64,000 nt of DNA from Aliiglaciecola sp041538045 (GTDB taxonomy: Bacteria; Pseudomonadota; Gammaproteobacteria; Enterobacterales; Alteromonadaceae): assembly GCF_041538045.1 (NCBI RefSeq), contig NZ_JBGOSE010000002.1:62001-126000 (forward strand), in the 5' to 3' direction. The translations under genes and the position numbers were made by a program. Positions 1-8,756 of the stretch are shown piece after piece. Numbering within the stretch: position 1 is the first letter of the stretch; each line of letters begins with the position of its first letter. The notes below the pieces were generated by a model. It was given only the letters and a program-made list of their open reading frames with translations. It was not told the origin of the DNA and ran no database searches.

Positions 1-1
1 C

Positions 2-1588
2 GTAAAGTTCGATGATTTTAGCCTAGCATTCTTGTTTGGCAATGTGGCTTTGGCGATTATTATTTTTGATGGAGGCTTAGGTACTCGCAGAGACACTTTT
101 CGAGTCAGTTTAAAACCCGCATTGTCTTTAGCTACTGTGGGAGTATTGATTACAGCGGGTATTACCGGTTATGCAGCGCATGTTATTTTAGGTTTACCTT
201 GGCAAGAAGGACTGTTGATTGGTGCAATAGTCGGTTCAACCGATGCGGCGGCGGTGTTTGGCTTACTGCGAAATGCAGGCTTAGAACTAAAAGAACGGAC
301 CGGGGCTACACTGGAAATTGAGTCAGGATCAAACGATCCCATGGCCATATTTTTAACCATTACGTTAGTGCAAATTCTTCAACTCAGTGGTGAAGGCAAT
401 CAAGGTTGGACAATTTTTAGCGAGCTTTTTAGACAAATGGGTTTGGGGTTAGCCATTGGTTTTGCTGGCGGTTATGTTCTTTCTCAATTATTAAGACGGG
501 TACCGTTACCGGTTTCTCTTTATCCACTATTAGCCTTAGCTGGCGGGATAAGTCTATTTGGTCTTACAACTCTTTGGGATGGCAGTGGTTTTCTCGCCAT
601 TTTTATCACCGGTGTGATGATTGGCAATACGTCAATCCCTTACAGTAATGATATTCACCGTTTCCATGATGGAATAGCCTGGTTAAGCCAAATAGGCATG
701 TTTTTAATGCTAGGGTTATTGGTTACCCCAAGTAACTTAGTACCTATTATCATTCCTGCCATTGCTATCGCCGTTGTGCTTATCTTTGTAGCCAGACCTC
801 TTGCCGTCTTAATATCGTTACTTCCATTTCATTTTCCATGGCGAGAACAAACTTTCATAAGTTGGTGTGGTTTACGTGGTGCAGTTCCTATCATCTTGGC
901 TTTGTTCCCTTCATTAGCTGGGCTGGAACATACACAAACCTATTTTGAATTAGTCTTTTTCGTTGTTTTGATTTCTTTAGTACTGCAAGGCTGGACCATG
1001 GCACCGCTGGCAAGATGGTTGCAAATTGAATTACCACCAAGTGCTAAAGAACCAGAGTATCTACAATTAAAAATTAAACATGAACAAGACAAAGAACTAC
1101 TGATTTACCCAGTGCTATCAGGTAGTCGCGCTGCAGAGTCAACTATTCGTCAGTTGCCATCTACAGAGGGAAGCCAAGTAGTTGGCGTAATACGCAGAGG
1201 CATACTTGCCGATGTGGATGAGAAGGAAAAGTTATTAGGCGATGATCAAGTGATGATCCTAGCTACTAGCAGTGCAAGATCGGCTTTCGGGCGGTTCTTC
1301 GCATCAGCTGCACATTCCCCATTTTTAGAATCTGATCGGTTTTTTGGTGAGTTTGTATTAAACCCTGAAGCACGATTGACCGATATCGCCCAACTTTATG
1401 GATTCGAAGTTTCCTCATCTAGTGAAGGTATTACTATTGAGCGTTACTTAATTAATCATTTTCACGGTAAACCCGTAGTGGGTGACCATGTAAAACTTGG
1501 TGAAGTGAAGTTAATCGTTCGAGAAGTTGATGGAGATCACATCGTCTCTGTGGGTTTAAAGTTATCATCAGGTAATGAAAAAAGTTAA
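2..1588 (+). CDS. nhaP2: K+/H+ antiporter NhaP2/CvrA type, 5' end outside the window
   Basis: The reading frame is open from the first bases of the window, so the gene is cut at its 5' end; about 528 residues are visible. E. coli CvrA has 578, so roughly 50 are missing. The first ~340 visible residues are very hydrophobic with the CPA1 antiporter pattern, including GSTDAAAVFGLL and ESGSNDPMA, which carry the acidic residues conserved in the ion path of this family. A soluble tail follows (TrkA-C-like, then a CorC/HlyC-like segment ending near FHGKPVVGDHVKLGEVKL), which is the NhaP2 layout. Known members exchange cytoplasmic K+ for protons at the inner membrane. The next gene is also an antiporter but lies 279 bp away. 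Confidence 0.9.
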   Translation, partial: VKFDDFSLAFLFGNVALAIIIFDGGLGTRRDTFRVSLKPALSLATVGVLITAGITGYAAHVILGLPWQEGLLIGAIVGSTDAAAVFGLLRNAGLELKERTGATLEIESGSNDPMAIFLTITLVQILQLSGEGNQGWTIFSELFRQMGLGLAIGFAGGYVLSQLLRRVPLPVSLYPLLALAGGISLFGLTTLWDGSGFLAIFITGVMIGNTSIPYSNDIHRFHDGIAWLSQIGMFLMLGLLVTPSNLVPIIIPAIAIAVVLIFVARPLAVLISLLPFHFPWREQTFISWCGLRGAVPIILALFPSLAGLEHTQTYFELVFFVVLISLVLQGWTMAPLARWLQIELPPSAKEPEYLQLKIKHEQDKELLIYPVLSGSRAAESTIRQLPSTEGSQVVGVIRRGILADVDEKEKLLGDDQVMILATSSARSAFGRFFASAAHSPFLESDRFFGEFVLNPEARLTDIAQLYGFEVSSSSEGITIERYLINHFHGKPVVGDHVKLGEVKLIVREVDGDHIVSVGLKLSSGNEKS

Positions 1589-1867
1589 TGAAGATAAACC
1601 TAAGACCGCAACGGATGGTTAAAATATTGGGTTTATTGACTAAGCTAAGTGTATTCGCGTTATGGTTGGTTTAAGCCGTCAATTGCAAGAATACACTGCC
1701 TGATAAAAATGAAGCATCTGGTTTTAGGTTTTCGACTAGCAGAATAGGGGATATTTACGTTTATTAATGTATCGATATTGAACATTGATGTTGTCGTTAA
1801 TAAATGAATTAGCAGGATAAATATCGGTTGCTCACTCAATAGAGCTAAACGAAATAGGGAAGCAGTA

Positions 1868-3586
1868 GTGAACATATTTGATATTATTTATGGGTCATCG
1901 TTTGCAGAAATTGCTGCTATTTTAGTATTGGCTGCGTTGTTAGGTTTTATCGGTTTACTCTTGCGACAACCCCTTATCGTTAGTTTCATTGCCGTGGGTT
2001 TGGTCGCTGGCCCTTCAGTTTTAGATATCGTTCATTCTCAAGAACAAATCACCCTCTTATCCGAATTGGGTATCGCCATTTTACTGTTTTTGGTCGGTAT
2101 CAAACTAGACGTTAAATTAATTAAATCCATTGGCGGAGTGTCGGTATTAACGGGCCTCGGACAAGTGGCATTTACCTCATTCGTTGGTTATTACATTGGT
2201 ATTGCCATTGGTTTAGAGCATTTGACCAGCGTTTATGTTGCCGTAGCCCTGACATTTTCCTCTACCATCATCATCGTTAAATTGTTATCCGACAAGCGCG
2301 AAATAGACTCGCTCCATGGACAAATAGCTTTGGGGTTTTTGATAGTTCAAGATCTAGTTGTGGTGCTTGCTATGATCGTTCTGGCCGCCATAGGGATCGG
2401 TTCTGGTCATGGTGGCGAATCATCGGTTTGGCAGGTCTCCATTTCAGGTATCGGATTAGTGGGCTTCGTTATCGTATTTGTCCGCTATATTGCCAATCCA
2501 CTAACTGAAATGTTAGCTAAAGTACCGGAATTATTGGTGATATATGCCATTGCCCAAGCCGCCTTATTTGCAGCTATAGGTGATATAGTCGGTTTAGGGA
2601 TGGAAGTTGGGGGGCTGTTAGCTGGCGTTTCATTAGCTTCTACGCCTTATCGTGAGAGTATTGCAGCCAGATTAGCGCCATTGCGTGATTTTTTATTGTT
2701 ATTCTTTTTCGTAGCCCTAGGAGCCTCTTTAGATTTAACCTTGCTGGGTTCTCACTTCCAAGGAGCAATGATATTTTCAGTATTTGTGCTTATTGGAAAC
2801 CCGCTAATCGTTATGCTGATTATGGGAATGTTGGGCTATCGCAAAAGAACAGGGTTTCTGGCTGGTTTAACCGTGGCGCAAATAAGCGAATTCTCACTGA
2901 TTTTTATAGCGATGGGGATCAGTTTAGGTCATGTAACTAACGACATTTTAGGCTTGGTTACGTTAGTCGGTATAGTCACTATCGCTGCTTCAACCTATAT
3001 GATCACATATTCACATCAACTTTATGCTTTGTTTGAACCCCTGATTAGTTGGTTTGAGCGACCTGGAGCTCCCCGCGAAAAAACCTCCAATAATAAAGGT
3101 AACGACAATTATCCAGTGATCATATTTGGGTTAGGGCGATTAGGCACTGCTATTGCGTTGCGGCTAAAGCAAAAGGGTATAAATGTTTTGGGGGTGGATT
3201 TTAACCCCTCAGCAATAAAACGTTGGAATTATCTAGGGCTTAATACTGAATATGGCGATGCCACAGATGCAGAATTTATCCTTGAATTACCCCTTAAAAA
3301 TACAAAATGGTTGTTGTTTACCATTCCTCATCATCACATCGGATTATCATCTGAAGATATACGCAAAACAGTAGCGCAATTAATACATGCTGCTGGCTTT
3401 ACGGGAAAGCTGGGAGCCGTTTCCCATAACAGTGAAGATACCGAAGAACTAGCATTACTTGGCTTTGATCTGGTTTTAGAACCCTTTCAAGATACCGCAG
3501 ATCGAACCGCCAACTTTTTGCTTGATGGTTTAAACGTTCAATCAATTGAAAATGTAATAGGAGACACTCAATATGAAAAGGTTTAA
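1868..3586 (+). CDS. KefC/CPA2-like cation:proton antiporter with TrkA-N domain
   Basis: 572 residues. The first ~400 form a dozen hydrophobic segments of the Na+/H+ exchanger (CPA2) fold. From about residue 412 a Rossmann RCK/TrkA-N domain begins with VIIFGLGRLG and an acidic strand end (VDFNP), expected to bind NAD(H) or another nucleotide and gate the pore. The start is GTG after a purine-rich stretch (AGGGAAGCAG). The 3' end overlaps the ATG of the following stress-protein gene by 14 bp, so the two are probably co-translated. The family includes glutathione-gated K+ efflux systems and plain Na+ or K+/H+ antiporters; the ion cannot be told from sequence. Confidence 0.88.
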   Translation: MNIFDIIYGSSFAEIAAILVLAALLGFIGLLLRQPLIVSFIAVGLVAGPSVLDIVHSQEQITLLSELGIAILLFLVGIKLDVKLIKSIGGVSVLTGLGQVAFTSFVGYYIGIAIGLEHLTSVYVAVALTFSSTIIIVKLLSDKREIDSLHGQIALGFLIVQDLVVVLAMIVLAAIGIGSGHGGESSVWQVSISGIGLVGFVIVFVRYIANPLTEMLAKVPELLVIYAIAQAALFAAIGDIVGLGMEVGGLLAGVSLASTPYRESIAARLAPLRDFLLLFFFVALGASLDLTLLGSHFQGAMIFSVFVLIGNPLIVMLIMGMLGYRKRTGFLAGLTVAQISEFSLIFIAMGISLGHVTNDILGLVTLVGIVTIAASTYMITYSHQLYALFEPLISWFERPGAPREKTSNNKGNDNYPVIIFGLGRLGTAIALRLKQKGINVLGVDFNPSAIKRWNYLGLNTEYGDATDAEFILELPLKNTKWLLFTIPHHHIGLSSEDIRKTVAQLIHAAGFTGKLGAVSHNSEDTEELALLGFDLVLEPFQDTADRTANFLLDGLNVQSIENVIGDTQYEKV

Positions 3587-4526
3587 GAACTTTCTATACG
3601 TAATGAGCAATCACATTAATGAACCTTCAGCTGCATTAATGCGAGCAGTTTCTCTAGCAAAAAATAATCAAGCTGACTTGACCCTATTGTATGTTATACC
3701 GAAGTTATCGATTCCTAAAAATGCAAAAATCGATAAGAAAAAGATAGAACAAGACATACTCAAGGGTGAACAGCAACATTTATTACAATTAGTTGACTCA
3801 TTGGATAACGACTTACAAATCAAAACCCAAGTAAGAGTCGGTAAACGTTATTTGGAAAGTATCCGTGCAGTTTTAGCGGAAAATTTTGATTTGGTGATTA
3901 AAGAAGCGGACAAGGTTAGCTGGCTAGAACGTCTTATAGGCAGTGACGATATGCAATTACTTCGTAACTGTCCTTGTCCGGTATTTTTGATGAAAAAAGA
4001 TGAATTATCAGAATATAAACACGTAATGGCCGCCATAGATTTTGACGTAGAGGATGACGAAAGCTGCAATGAAGAACTAAATGATACAATAATCGACCTC
4101 GCTAGCTCTTTATCTCTGTCTGAGTTTGCGACGTTACACATCGTTAATGCTTATGAAGTACCCGATGCCGGTTTTATCAGTTTATGGGTTGAACAACCGG
4201 AAAAAGTTGAGCGAGAGTTGTACGAATCAGAGTATCAAAATAGAAAAGTTAAGATGGAAAGTGTCTTCAATGAATTAAAGGAAAACTTAGGCGAAGAGTC
4301 TTTTAATTTTCTATCAATCCGTTCTCACATCAGTCGCGGAGATCCAGGTCAAGAATTACCTAAGATTGCTAAAAGCATAGGCGCAGATTTAGTTGTGATG
4401 GGGACTGTAGCAAGAACTGGAATTGCAGGGCTTGTAATTGGTAATACCGCAGAGACAATTCTTTATCAGCTACAAAGTTCCGTTCTTGCCATTAAACCCA
4501 AAGGCTTTGTATCTCCTGTGTCTTGA
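3573..4526 (+). CDS. Tandem universal stress protein, UspE-like
   Basis: 317 residues with two Usp domains (about 1-145 and 150-310). The first ends with LLRNCPCPVFLMK, like the first domain of UspE. The second holds a nucleotide-binding loop of the G-2x-G-9x-G(S/T) type (GTVARTGIAGLVIGNTAE). The ATG lies inside the 3' end of the antiporter gene, an arrangement that argues for joint expression and perhaps a regulatory link to ion transport. Cytoplasmic; tandem Usp proteins act in starvation and stress physiology, but the role here is inferred from context only. Confidence 0.85.
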   Translation: MKRFKNFLYVMSNHINEPSAALMRAVSLAKNNQADLTLLYVIPKLSIPKNAKIDKKKIEQDILKGEQQHLLQLVDSLDNDLQIKTQVRVGKRYLESIRAVLAENFDLVIKEADKVSWLERLIGSDDMQLLRNCPCPVFLMKKDELSEYKHVMAAIDFDVEDDESCNEELNDTIIDLASSLSLSEFATLHIVNAYEVPDAGFISLWVEQPEKVERELYESEYQNRKVKMESVFNELKENLGEESFNFLSIRSHISRGDPGQELPKIAKSIGADLVVMGTVARTGIAGLVIGNTAETILYQLQSSVLAIKPKGFVSPVS

Positions 4527-4542
4527 GGAGTTATACAAAGCC
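4503..4542. terminator. Stem-loop between convergent genes, possible terminator
   Basis: GGCTTTGTAT (4503-4512) pairs with ATACAAAGCC (4533-4542), with an inner CTCC/GGAG pair. It overlaps the last codons of the stress-protein gene and lies before the 3' end of the convergent ATPase gene. There is no clean T-run on the plus side; on the minus strand TTTGGGTTT follows. A weaker stem follows at 4583-4610 (CTTTACT/AGTAAAG). Confidence 0.35.
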
Positions 4543-4625
4543 TAAAAGGAACTATTGATGACTTTATCAGCTAATCAATTTTCTTTACTGTAAACATAAA
4601 AATAGTAAAGAGAATTTGGTTAGCG

Positions 4626-7343
4626 CTAATGTCTAACGGTTTTCTTTAATGCCAGTCTAAGCTGTTTTTCTATCTCTATAATGGTGAACAATGCAACGCC
4701 TACAGCAAAAATGATGACACCGTCTAGAAACGGAATAGACTCAGTGTCAAAAACGGCTTGCAGTGGTGATAAAAAAGTAATTGAAAATTGAGCCAAAGTA
4801 ATCGCCAATATCACTAACCATACAAATTTGGTGCCGCGGATCCCTTTCCAGGTTAACGATGTGCCATAAATATTGCGAACAAAGAACAGATGGAATATTT
4901 CCATGACCACTAGGGTATTTAGTGCGATGGTGCGAGCTAATTCAATAGAATAGCCTTTGTCGATTGCATATTGATAAATACCGAATACGCCACACAAAAA
5001 CAACACTGAAACGAATAATACATGCCATATTAAACTGCCATTAAGCAGTGGTTCTTGACGGTTTCTAGGAGGGCGCAACATAGTATCGTCTTCTGTAGAC
5101 TCAAATGCTAAAACAACGCCTAGGGTGATGGCAGTAACCAAATTGATCCACAATATTTGTATGGGAGTAACAGGCAATGTCATACTCATTAATAGAGCGA
5201 CGATAATTGTCATGGCTTCGCCAGCATTGGTGGGTAATGTCCAACTAATCACTTTTTTAAGGTTGTCGTATACTGTTCGGCCTTCAGCAACGGCAGCAAC
5301 AATGGATGAAAAGTTGTCATCCGCTAAAACCAGATCTGCCGCTTCTTTTGCAGCTTCACTGCCTTTTTGTCCCATGGCGATGCCAGCGTCAGCACGTTTT
5401 AACGCTGGCGCATCATTGACACCGTCACCGGTCATGGCAACAGTTAAACCATGAGATTGCAGGGCCATGACTAAACGTAGTTTATGTTCAGGACTGGTTC
5501 GCGCGAAAATGTCACACTCCAACGCGGCTTGACGTAAGGCGATATCATCTAACTGATCCAAATCTACACCAGTCATTACCTTTTCCACATTTTCCAATCC
5601 AATTTGTTTGCCAATGGCTGCTGCAGTTTTAGTATGATCTCCGGTGATCATTTTAACTTTGATACCGGCTTGATGGCATTGTGCTACCGCTTCAATCGCT
5701 TCTTGGCGAGGAGGATCAATCATGCCCACTAAACCCAACAAGGTAATTGTACCCTTGATGTCTTGGTGCTCTAGTACTGTATGCTCTGGTGGAAGAGTTC
5801 GAATTGCAAATGCTAAAACCCGCTGGCCTAAGCCTGCAATGGCTTCAGATTGTTGGTTCCAGTAGTTTGTATTTAGTGGCTCTGTTGAACCGTCTGCAGC
5901 CCGTTGATTTTCACACATGGCTAAAATTTGTTCTGGCGCCCCTTTAATGAAAGCTACCCCATGTTGTTGATGATCATGGTTCAAGGTGGCCATAAATCGA
6001 TGTTTTGCATCAAAAGGAATGGTATCGGTGCGTGTCCATAATGCCTTTTCTTGAAATATATCTAAGTCCATTTTACCTGCAAAGGCTAATAAGGCGCCTT
6101 CCATAGGATCGCCTTCTACAATCCATTTATCTTTATCATGACGAAGGGCTGCATCGTTACACAAGGCAGAGGCACGGGCAATTTCAGCTAATATTGTATG
6201 TTTATCTGGGGTGACGGTATCTTCACCTAACTTCAATGTGCCTTTTGGTTCATAGCCGTTTCCGGTTAGGCTGAATAAGTGCTCATTGGTAAGGATAGAA
6301 GCTACCATCATTTCATTACGTGTTAAGGTGCCAGTCTTATCGGTGCAAATAACTGAAACTGAACCTAAGGTTTCAATTGCGGGTAGCCGCCGAACAATCG
6401 CGTTTCGCCGCGCCATTGCTTGTACGCCAATGGCGAGAGTAATGGTCAATACCGCCGGTAAACCTTCGGGTATAGCCGCAACCGATAATCCAACTACCGC
6501 CATAAACATTTCTGTAAATTCGTAATTTGCGACAAAAGTACCAAATACCACTAACAGCGCAGCTACGACTAAAATGAAAACCGTTAGCCACTTTGCAAAA
6601 ACGCCCATTTGTGAAACAAGGGGAGTGGTTAGGGTTTCGACTTTACTCAATAATCCACTAATTCGACCTATTTCAGTATCCACGCCCGTTGCGACAACCA
6701 AACCTTTACATTGTCCACTGGTTACTAGAGTGCCCGAAAACGCCATACATGATCGGTCACCCAAAGGTGAATCATTTGCCACTGTTTGGCTGTTTTTTTC
6801 AACGGGAACGGATTCCCCAGTTAAAATGGCTTCTTGCACATAAGCATTATGTGCACTAAATATACGTAGATCTGCTGGGACTTTATCACCGGCTTCTAAT
6901 AACACCATGTCTCCAGGGACTAAGTTTTCACCATCAATGGTTATCCGCTCACCATCACGAATAACATTTGCTTGTGGCGCTAACATGTGACGAATTGCAT
7001 TCATTGCCTGCTCAGCTTTACCTTCTTGAATGAAACCGATAATGGCATTGGCAATGACCACTGTTAGTATAACGGCGCTATCTATCCAATGCTCTAGAAT
7101 GCTAGTTATGAGTGCAGAGGCAATTAATACATAAATTAATATATTGTGGAAGTGCGATAAAAAACGAAGTACAGGATTTCGAGAAGAAGTTTGTTGAAGT
7201 CGGTTAGGTCCATGTTTTTCAAAGCGTTTATTAGCCTCCGAGGTGGTTACGCCTAACTCGGATGAGTTTAGTTTCACAATGGTTTCTTGGGTAGAAATGG
7301 TGTGCCAAGGCACTTGAGTACTCGAAGTCTCGCTATTTTCCAT
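4626..7343 (-). CDS. P2-type cation-transporting ATPase
   Basis: 905 residues with the complete P-type layout: actuator loop TGES (175-178), M4 motif PEGLP (292-296), phosphorylation site DKTGT (Asp335), TGD (568) and hinge GDGVNDAP (640-647), plus a six-helix C-terminal membrane half. It belongs to the SERCA-like P2 group, which exports Ca2+ or other cations at ATP cost. Residues matching SERCA Glu309 (E293), Asn768 (N706), Glu771 (E709) and Asn796 (N734) are present, but the position of Asp800 is Ala738 (LWINLVTA), as I recall for mycobacterial CtpF-type pumps. The transported ion is therefore uncertain. A Fur-like box lies about 60-80 bp upstream. It is convergent with the antiporter/Usp pair. 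Confidence 0.9.
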   Translation of the reverse strand: MENSETSSTQVPWHTISTQETIVKLNSSELGVTTSEANKRFEKHGPNRLQQTSSRNPVLRFLSHFHNILIYVLIASALITSILEHWIDSAVILTVVIANAIIGFIQEGKAEQAMNAIRHMLAPQANVIRDGERITIDGENLVPGDMVLLEAGDKVPADLRIFSAHNAYVQEAILTGESVPVEKNSQTVANDSPLGDRSCMAFSGTLVTSGQCKGLVVATGVDTEIGRISGLLSKVETLTTPLVSQMGVFAKWLTVFILVVAALLVVFGTFVANYEFTEMFMAVVGLSVAAIPEGLPAVLTITLAIGVQAMARRNAIVRRLPAIETLGSVSVICTDKTGTLTRNEMMVASILTNEHLFSLTGNGYEPKGTLKLGEDTVTPDKHTILAEIARASALCNDAALRHDKDKWIVEGDPMEGALLAFAGKMDLDIFQEKALWTRTDTIPFDAKHRFMATLNHDHQQHGVAFIKGAPEQILAMCENQRAADGSTEPLNTNYWNQQSEAIAGLGQRVLAFAIRTLPPEHTVLEHQDIKGTITLLGLVGMIDPPRQEAIEAVAQCHQAGIKVKMITGDHTKTAAAIGKQIGLENVEKVMTGVDLDQLDDIALRQAALECDIFARTSPEHKLRLVMALQSHGLTVAMTGDGVNDAPALKRADAGIAMGQKGSEAAKEAADLVLADDNFSSIVAAVAEGRTVYDNLKKVISWTLPTNAGEAMTIIVALLMSMTLPVTPIQILWINLVTAITLGVVLAFESTEDDTMLRPPRNRQEPLLNGSLIWHVLFVSVLFLCGVFGIYQYAIDKGYSIELARTIALNTLVVMEIFHLFFVRNIYGTSLTWKGIRGTKFVWLVILAITLAQFSITFLSPLQAVFDTESIPFLDGVIIFAVGVALFTIIEIEKQLRLALKKTVRH

Positions 7344-7405
7344 ACTTATTGTCCTTGTAGTAAATCCCTATGATTGAAAAGACGATAAAGAATAAATGTG
7401 GGCGC

Positions 7406-7424
7406 ATTAATGATAATCATGTTG
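7406..7424 (-). promoter_or_regulatory. Fur-like box upstream of the P-type ATPase
   Basis: This 19-bp site matches the classical Fur consensus at 14 of 19 positions, including an unbroken 13-base core TAATGATAATCAT. It is 63-81 bp upstream of the ATPase start codon, a promoter-like distance. No binding data; inference from the motif only. Confidence 0.4.
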
Positions 7425-7558
7425 TACAAGGTAGGGATTTTGTTTAATCGAAATAAGGAAGTATAGATGTTCGAAAATTTAGTCGATATTGGTAATAGTA
7501 CGTATTATTTTTTAGTTGTGGAGCAACCTTAACGTTTCGGATTGAGTTGCCTAAATAG

Positions 7559-8155
7559 CTAGGCACTTTTGTGTTTTAGCTTCCTTACTTGATGATTAAT
7601 TACTTTTGGGAGTAAAACAAAATTAAGTAAAATAGATGCGACTAGCAAAGTTCCACAAAGAACGATTATTCCTGTTGTAATTATTTGCAATAAAAGTGGA
7701 GGATGACTGAAACCGAATCTGAAAAATTGTGCTATGTCATAACGGTTAGCCGTGATTAAATCATCAAGCCAAATCCCCAGATAAATTAAGCCTAAGCCAA
7801 GTAGCAGTTGCTTTAAGGCAATGGAGATTACTTTAATATAATTTAAGCTAGCATTTACTCTTTGAGCAATAGTTTCCACACAAAGAGTCGATGTAAAACT
7901 CTTAATCACAAAAAGTGATCCTAAGCCAACGGTTAAGATCATGGATAGCAACCATAGATGGCGCGTCATTTCCGGCAGACGTTCAGGATCCCTTGAACTG
8001 CTCAAATCCGCAACGTACCAAATAGTTACTAAATAAATGATAAAGGCTAATATACTGAATAAAAATAATGGTAGGACCCATTTATTTTGCTTTTTCAATA
8101 ACCGCTGATGTTGTTTGTTTTTTTCTTCGAGACGTTTTAATGCATCCATGTCCAT
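7559..8155 (-). CDS. Small integral membrane protein of unknown function
   Basis: 198 residues. I do not recognise the family. A charged, probably coiled N-terminus rich in Lys, Glu and Gln (residues 5-25) precedes about four hydrophobic segments (near 28-50, 68-88, 105-128 and 155-188), ending in a basic tail (HQVRKLKHKSA). It is expected in the inner membrane with both termini in the cytoplasm. The second in-frame ATG, two codons in, is an equally possible start. It lies between the cation ATPase and the ydbH-ynbE-ydbL operon on the same strand, with a 94-bp gap to ydbL, so it could be read from the end of that operon. Confidence 0.7.
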   Translation of the reverse strand: MDMDALKRLEEKNKQHQRLLKKQNKWVLPLFLFSILAFIIYLVTIWYVADLSSSRDPERLPEMTRHLWLLSMILTVGLGSLFVIKSFTSTLCVETIAQRVNASLNYIKVISIALKQLLLGLGLIYLGIWLDDLITANRYDIAQFFRFGFSHPPLLLQIITTGIIVLCGTLLVASILLNFVLLPKVINHQVRKLKHKSA

Positions 8156-8249
8156 ATCTCTGTTGTATATAATTTCACTACTTCAACAGCGCTAACTAAG
8201 GCTTTTGATTATCAAATGATTTTTAGACAGCCAAAAGCCCATTTAAAAC

Positions 8250-8567
8250 CTATTTCTTTACCCATTCTCCATCGTATTTAACATAGTAGCCTTTAGCTGT
8301 TTTCTCGAAGGCCTTTTTAGCTGCTAATTTTTCCACTTGGGATAAGGAAATATTGTTCTTTTTAGCCAATTCCATGTACTTAGCTTTACGTTTGACATTG
8401 ACCTTGCCAACTAACTCCAAAACGTCTGATCGTTTTACTACCGCACCTAAATAGCCGTTATCTTGTTCGCCAACTAAACCACTTTGTTTGGCATCACCAA
8501 GTTCAAGAGCAAATACAGCACTACAAAAGAGCAGGGTACTTAACATTGTTATACGTAAAATTTTCAT
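8250..8567 (-). CDS. ydbL: YdbL family (DUF1318) periplasmic protein
   Basis: 105 residues with a clear signal peptide (MKILRITMLSTLLFCSAVFA, cleavage near 20), then a short basic, helical mature protein with GYLGAVV and the C-terminal GYYVKYDGEWVKK typical of YdbL. It is the last gene of the ydbH-ynbE-ydbL operon. In E. coli these proteins work together: YdbH and YnbE form a bridge between inner and outer membrane that supports lipid homeostasis, and YdbL modulates it. The ATG follows an AAGGAG ribosome-binding site that touches the ynbE stop codon. Confidence 0.88.
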   Translation of the reverse strand: MKILRITMLSTLLFCSAVFALELGDAKQSGLVGEQDNGYLGAVVKRSDVLELVGKVNVKRKAKYMELAKKNNISLSQVEKLAAKKAFEKTAKGYYVKYDGEWVKK

Positions 8568-8576
8568 TCTTACTCC

Positions 8577-8756
8577 TTAAAATAAGTCACTGTCGTCACT
8601 GAATATATCGTCTAATTCTTTATCAACTTTGACCCGTATTTCATGATCCACTTTCACGTTGATATTGATGGTTATGGGTTCTTTGGTTTCTACTTGCACT
8701 GTGTGTGTACAAGCAACAATAAACATTGCAGGAACCATTATGAGCAGTTTTTTCAC
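8577..8756 (-). CDS. ynbE: YnbE-like lipoprotein
   Basis: A 59-residue protein with a GTG start that overlaps the ydbH stop codon (GTGA). The short signal sequence ends in a lipobox-like IVAC, making Cys16 the probable lipidated residue. The mature part has the alternating pattern EPITININVKVDHEIRVKVD, nearly the same as enteric YnbE, and an acidic end. In E. coli YnbE is an outer-membrane lipoprotein that stacks beta-strands onto the C-terminus of YdbH to complete an intermembrane bridge. The four-base overlap suggests translational coupling with ydbH. Confidence 0.88.
   Translation of the reverse strand: MKKLLIMVPAMFIVACTHTVQVETKEPITININVKVDHEIRVKVDKELDDIFSDDSDLF

Noticed and set aside
7467..7532. 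21-codon plus-strand frame after AAGGAAG, divergent from the P-type ATPase
   Set aside because: The ribosome-binding site is good but so short a frame is expected by chance; no hairpin or downstream gene makes it a leader peptide.
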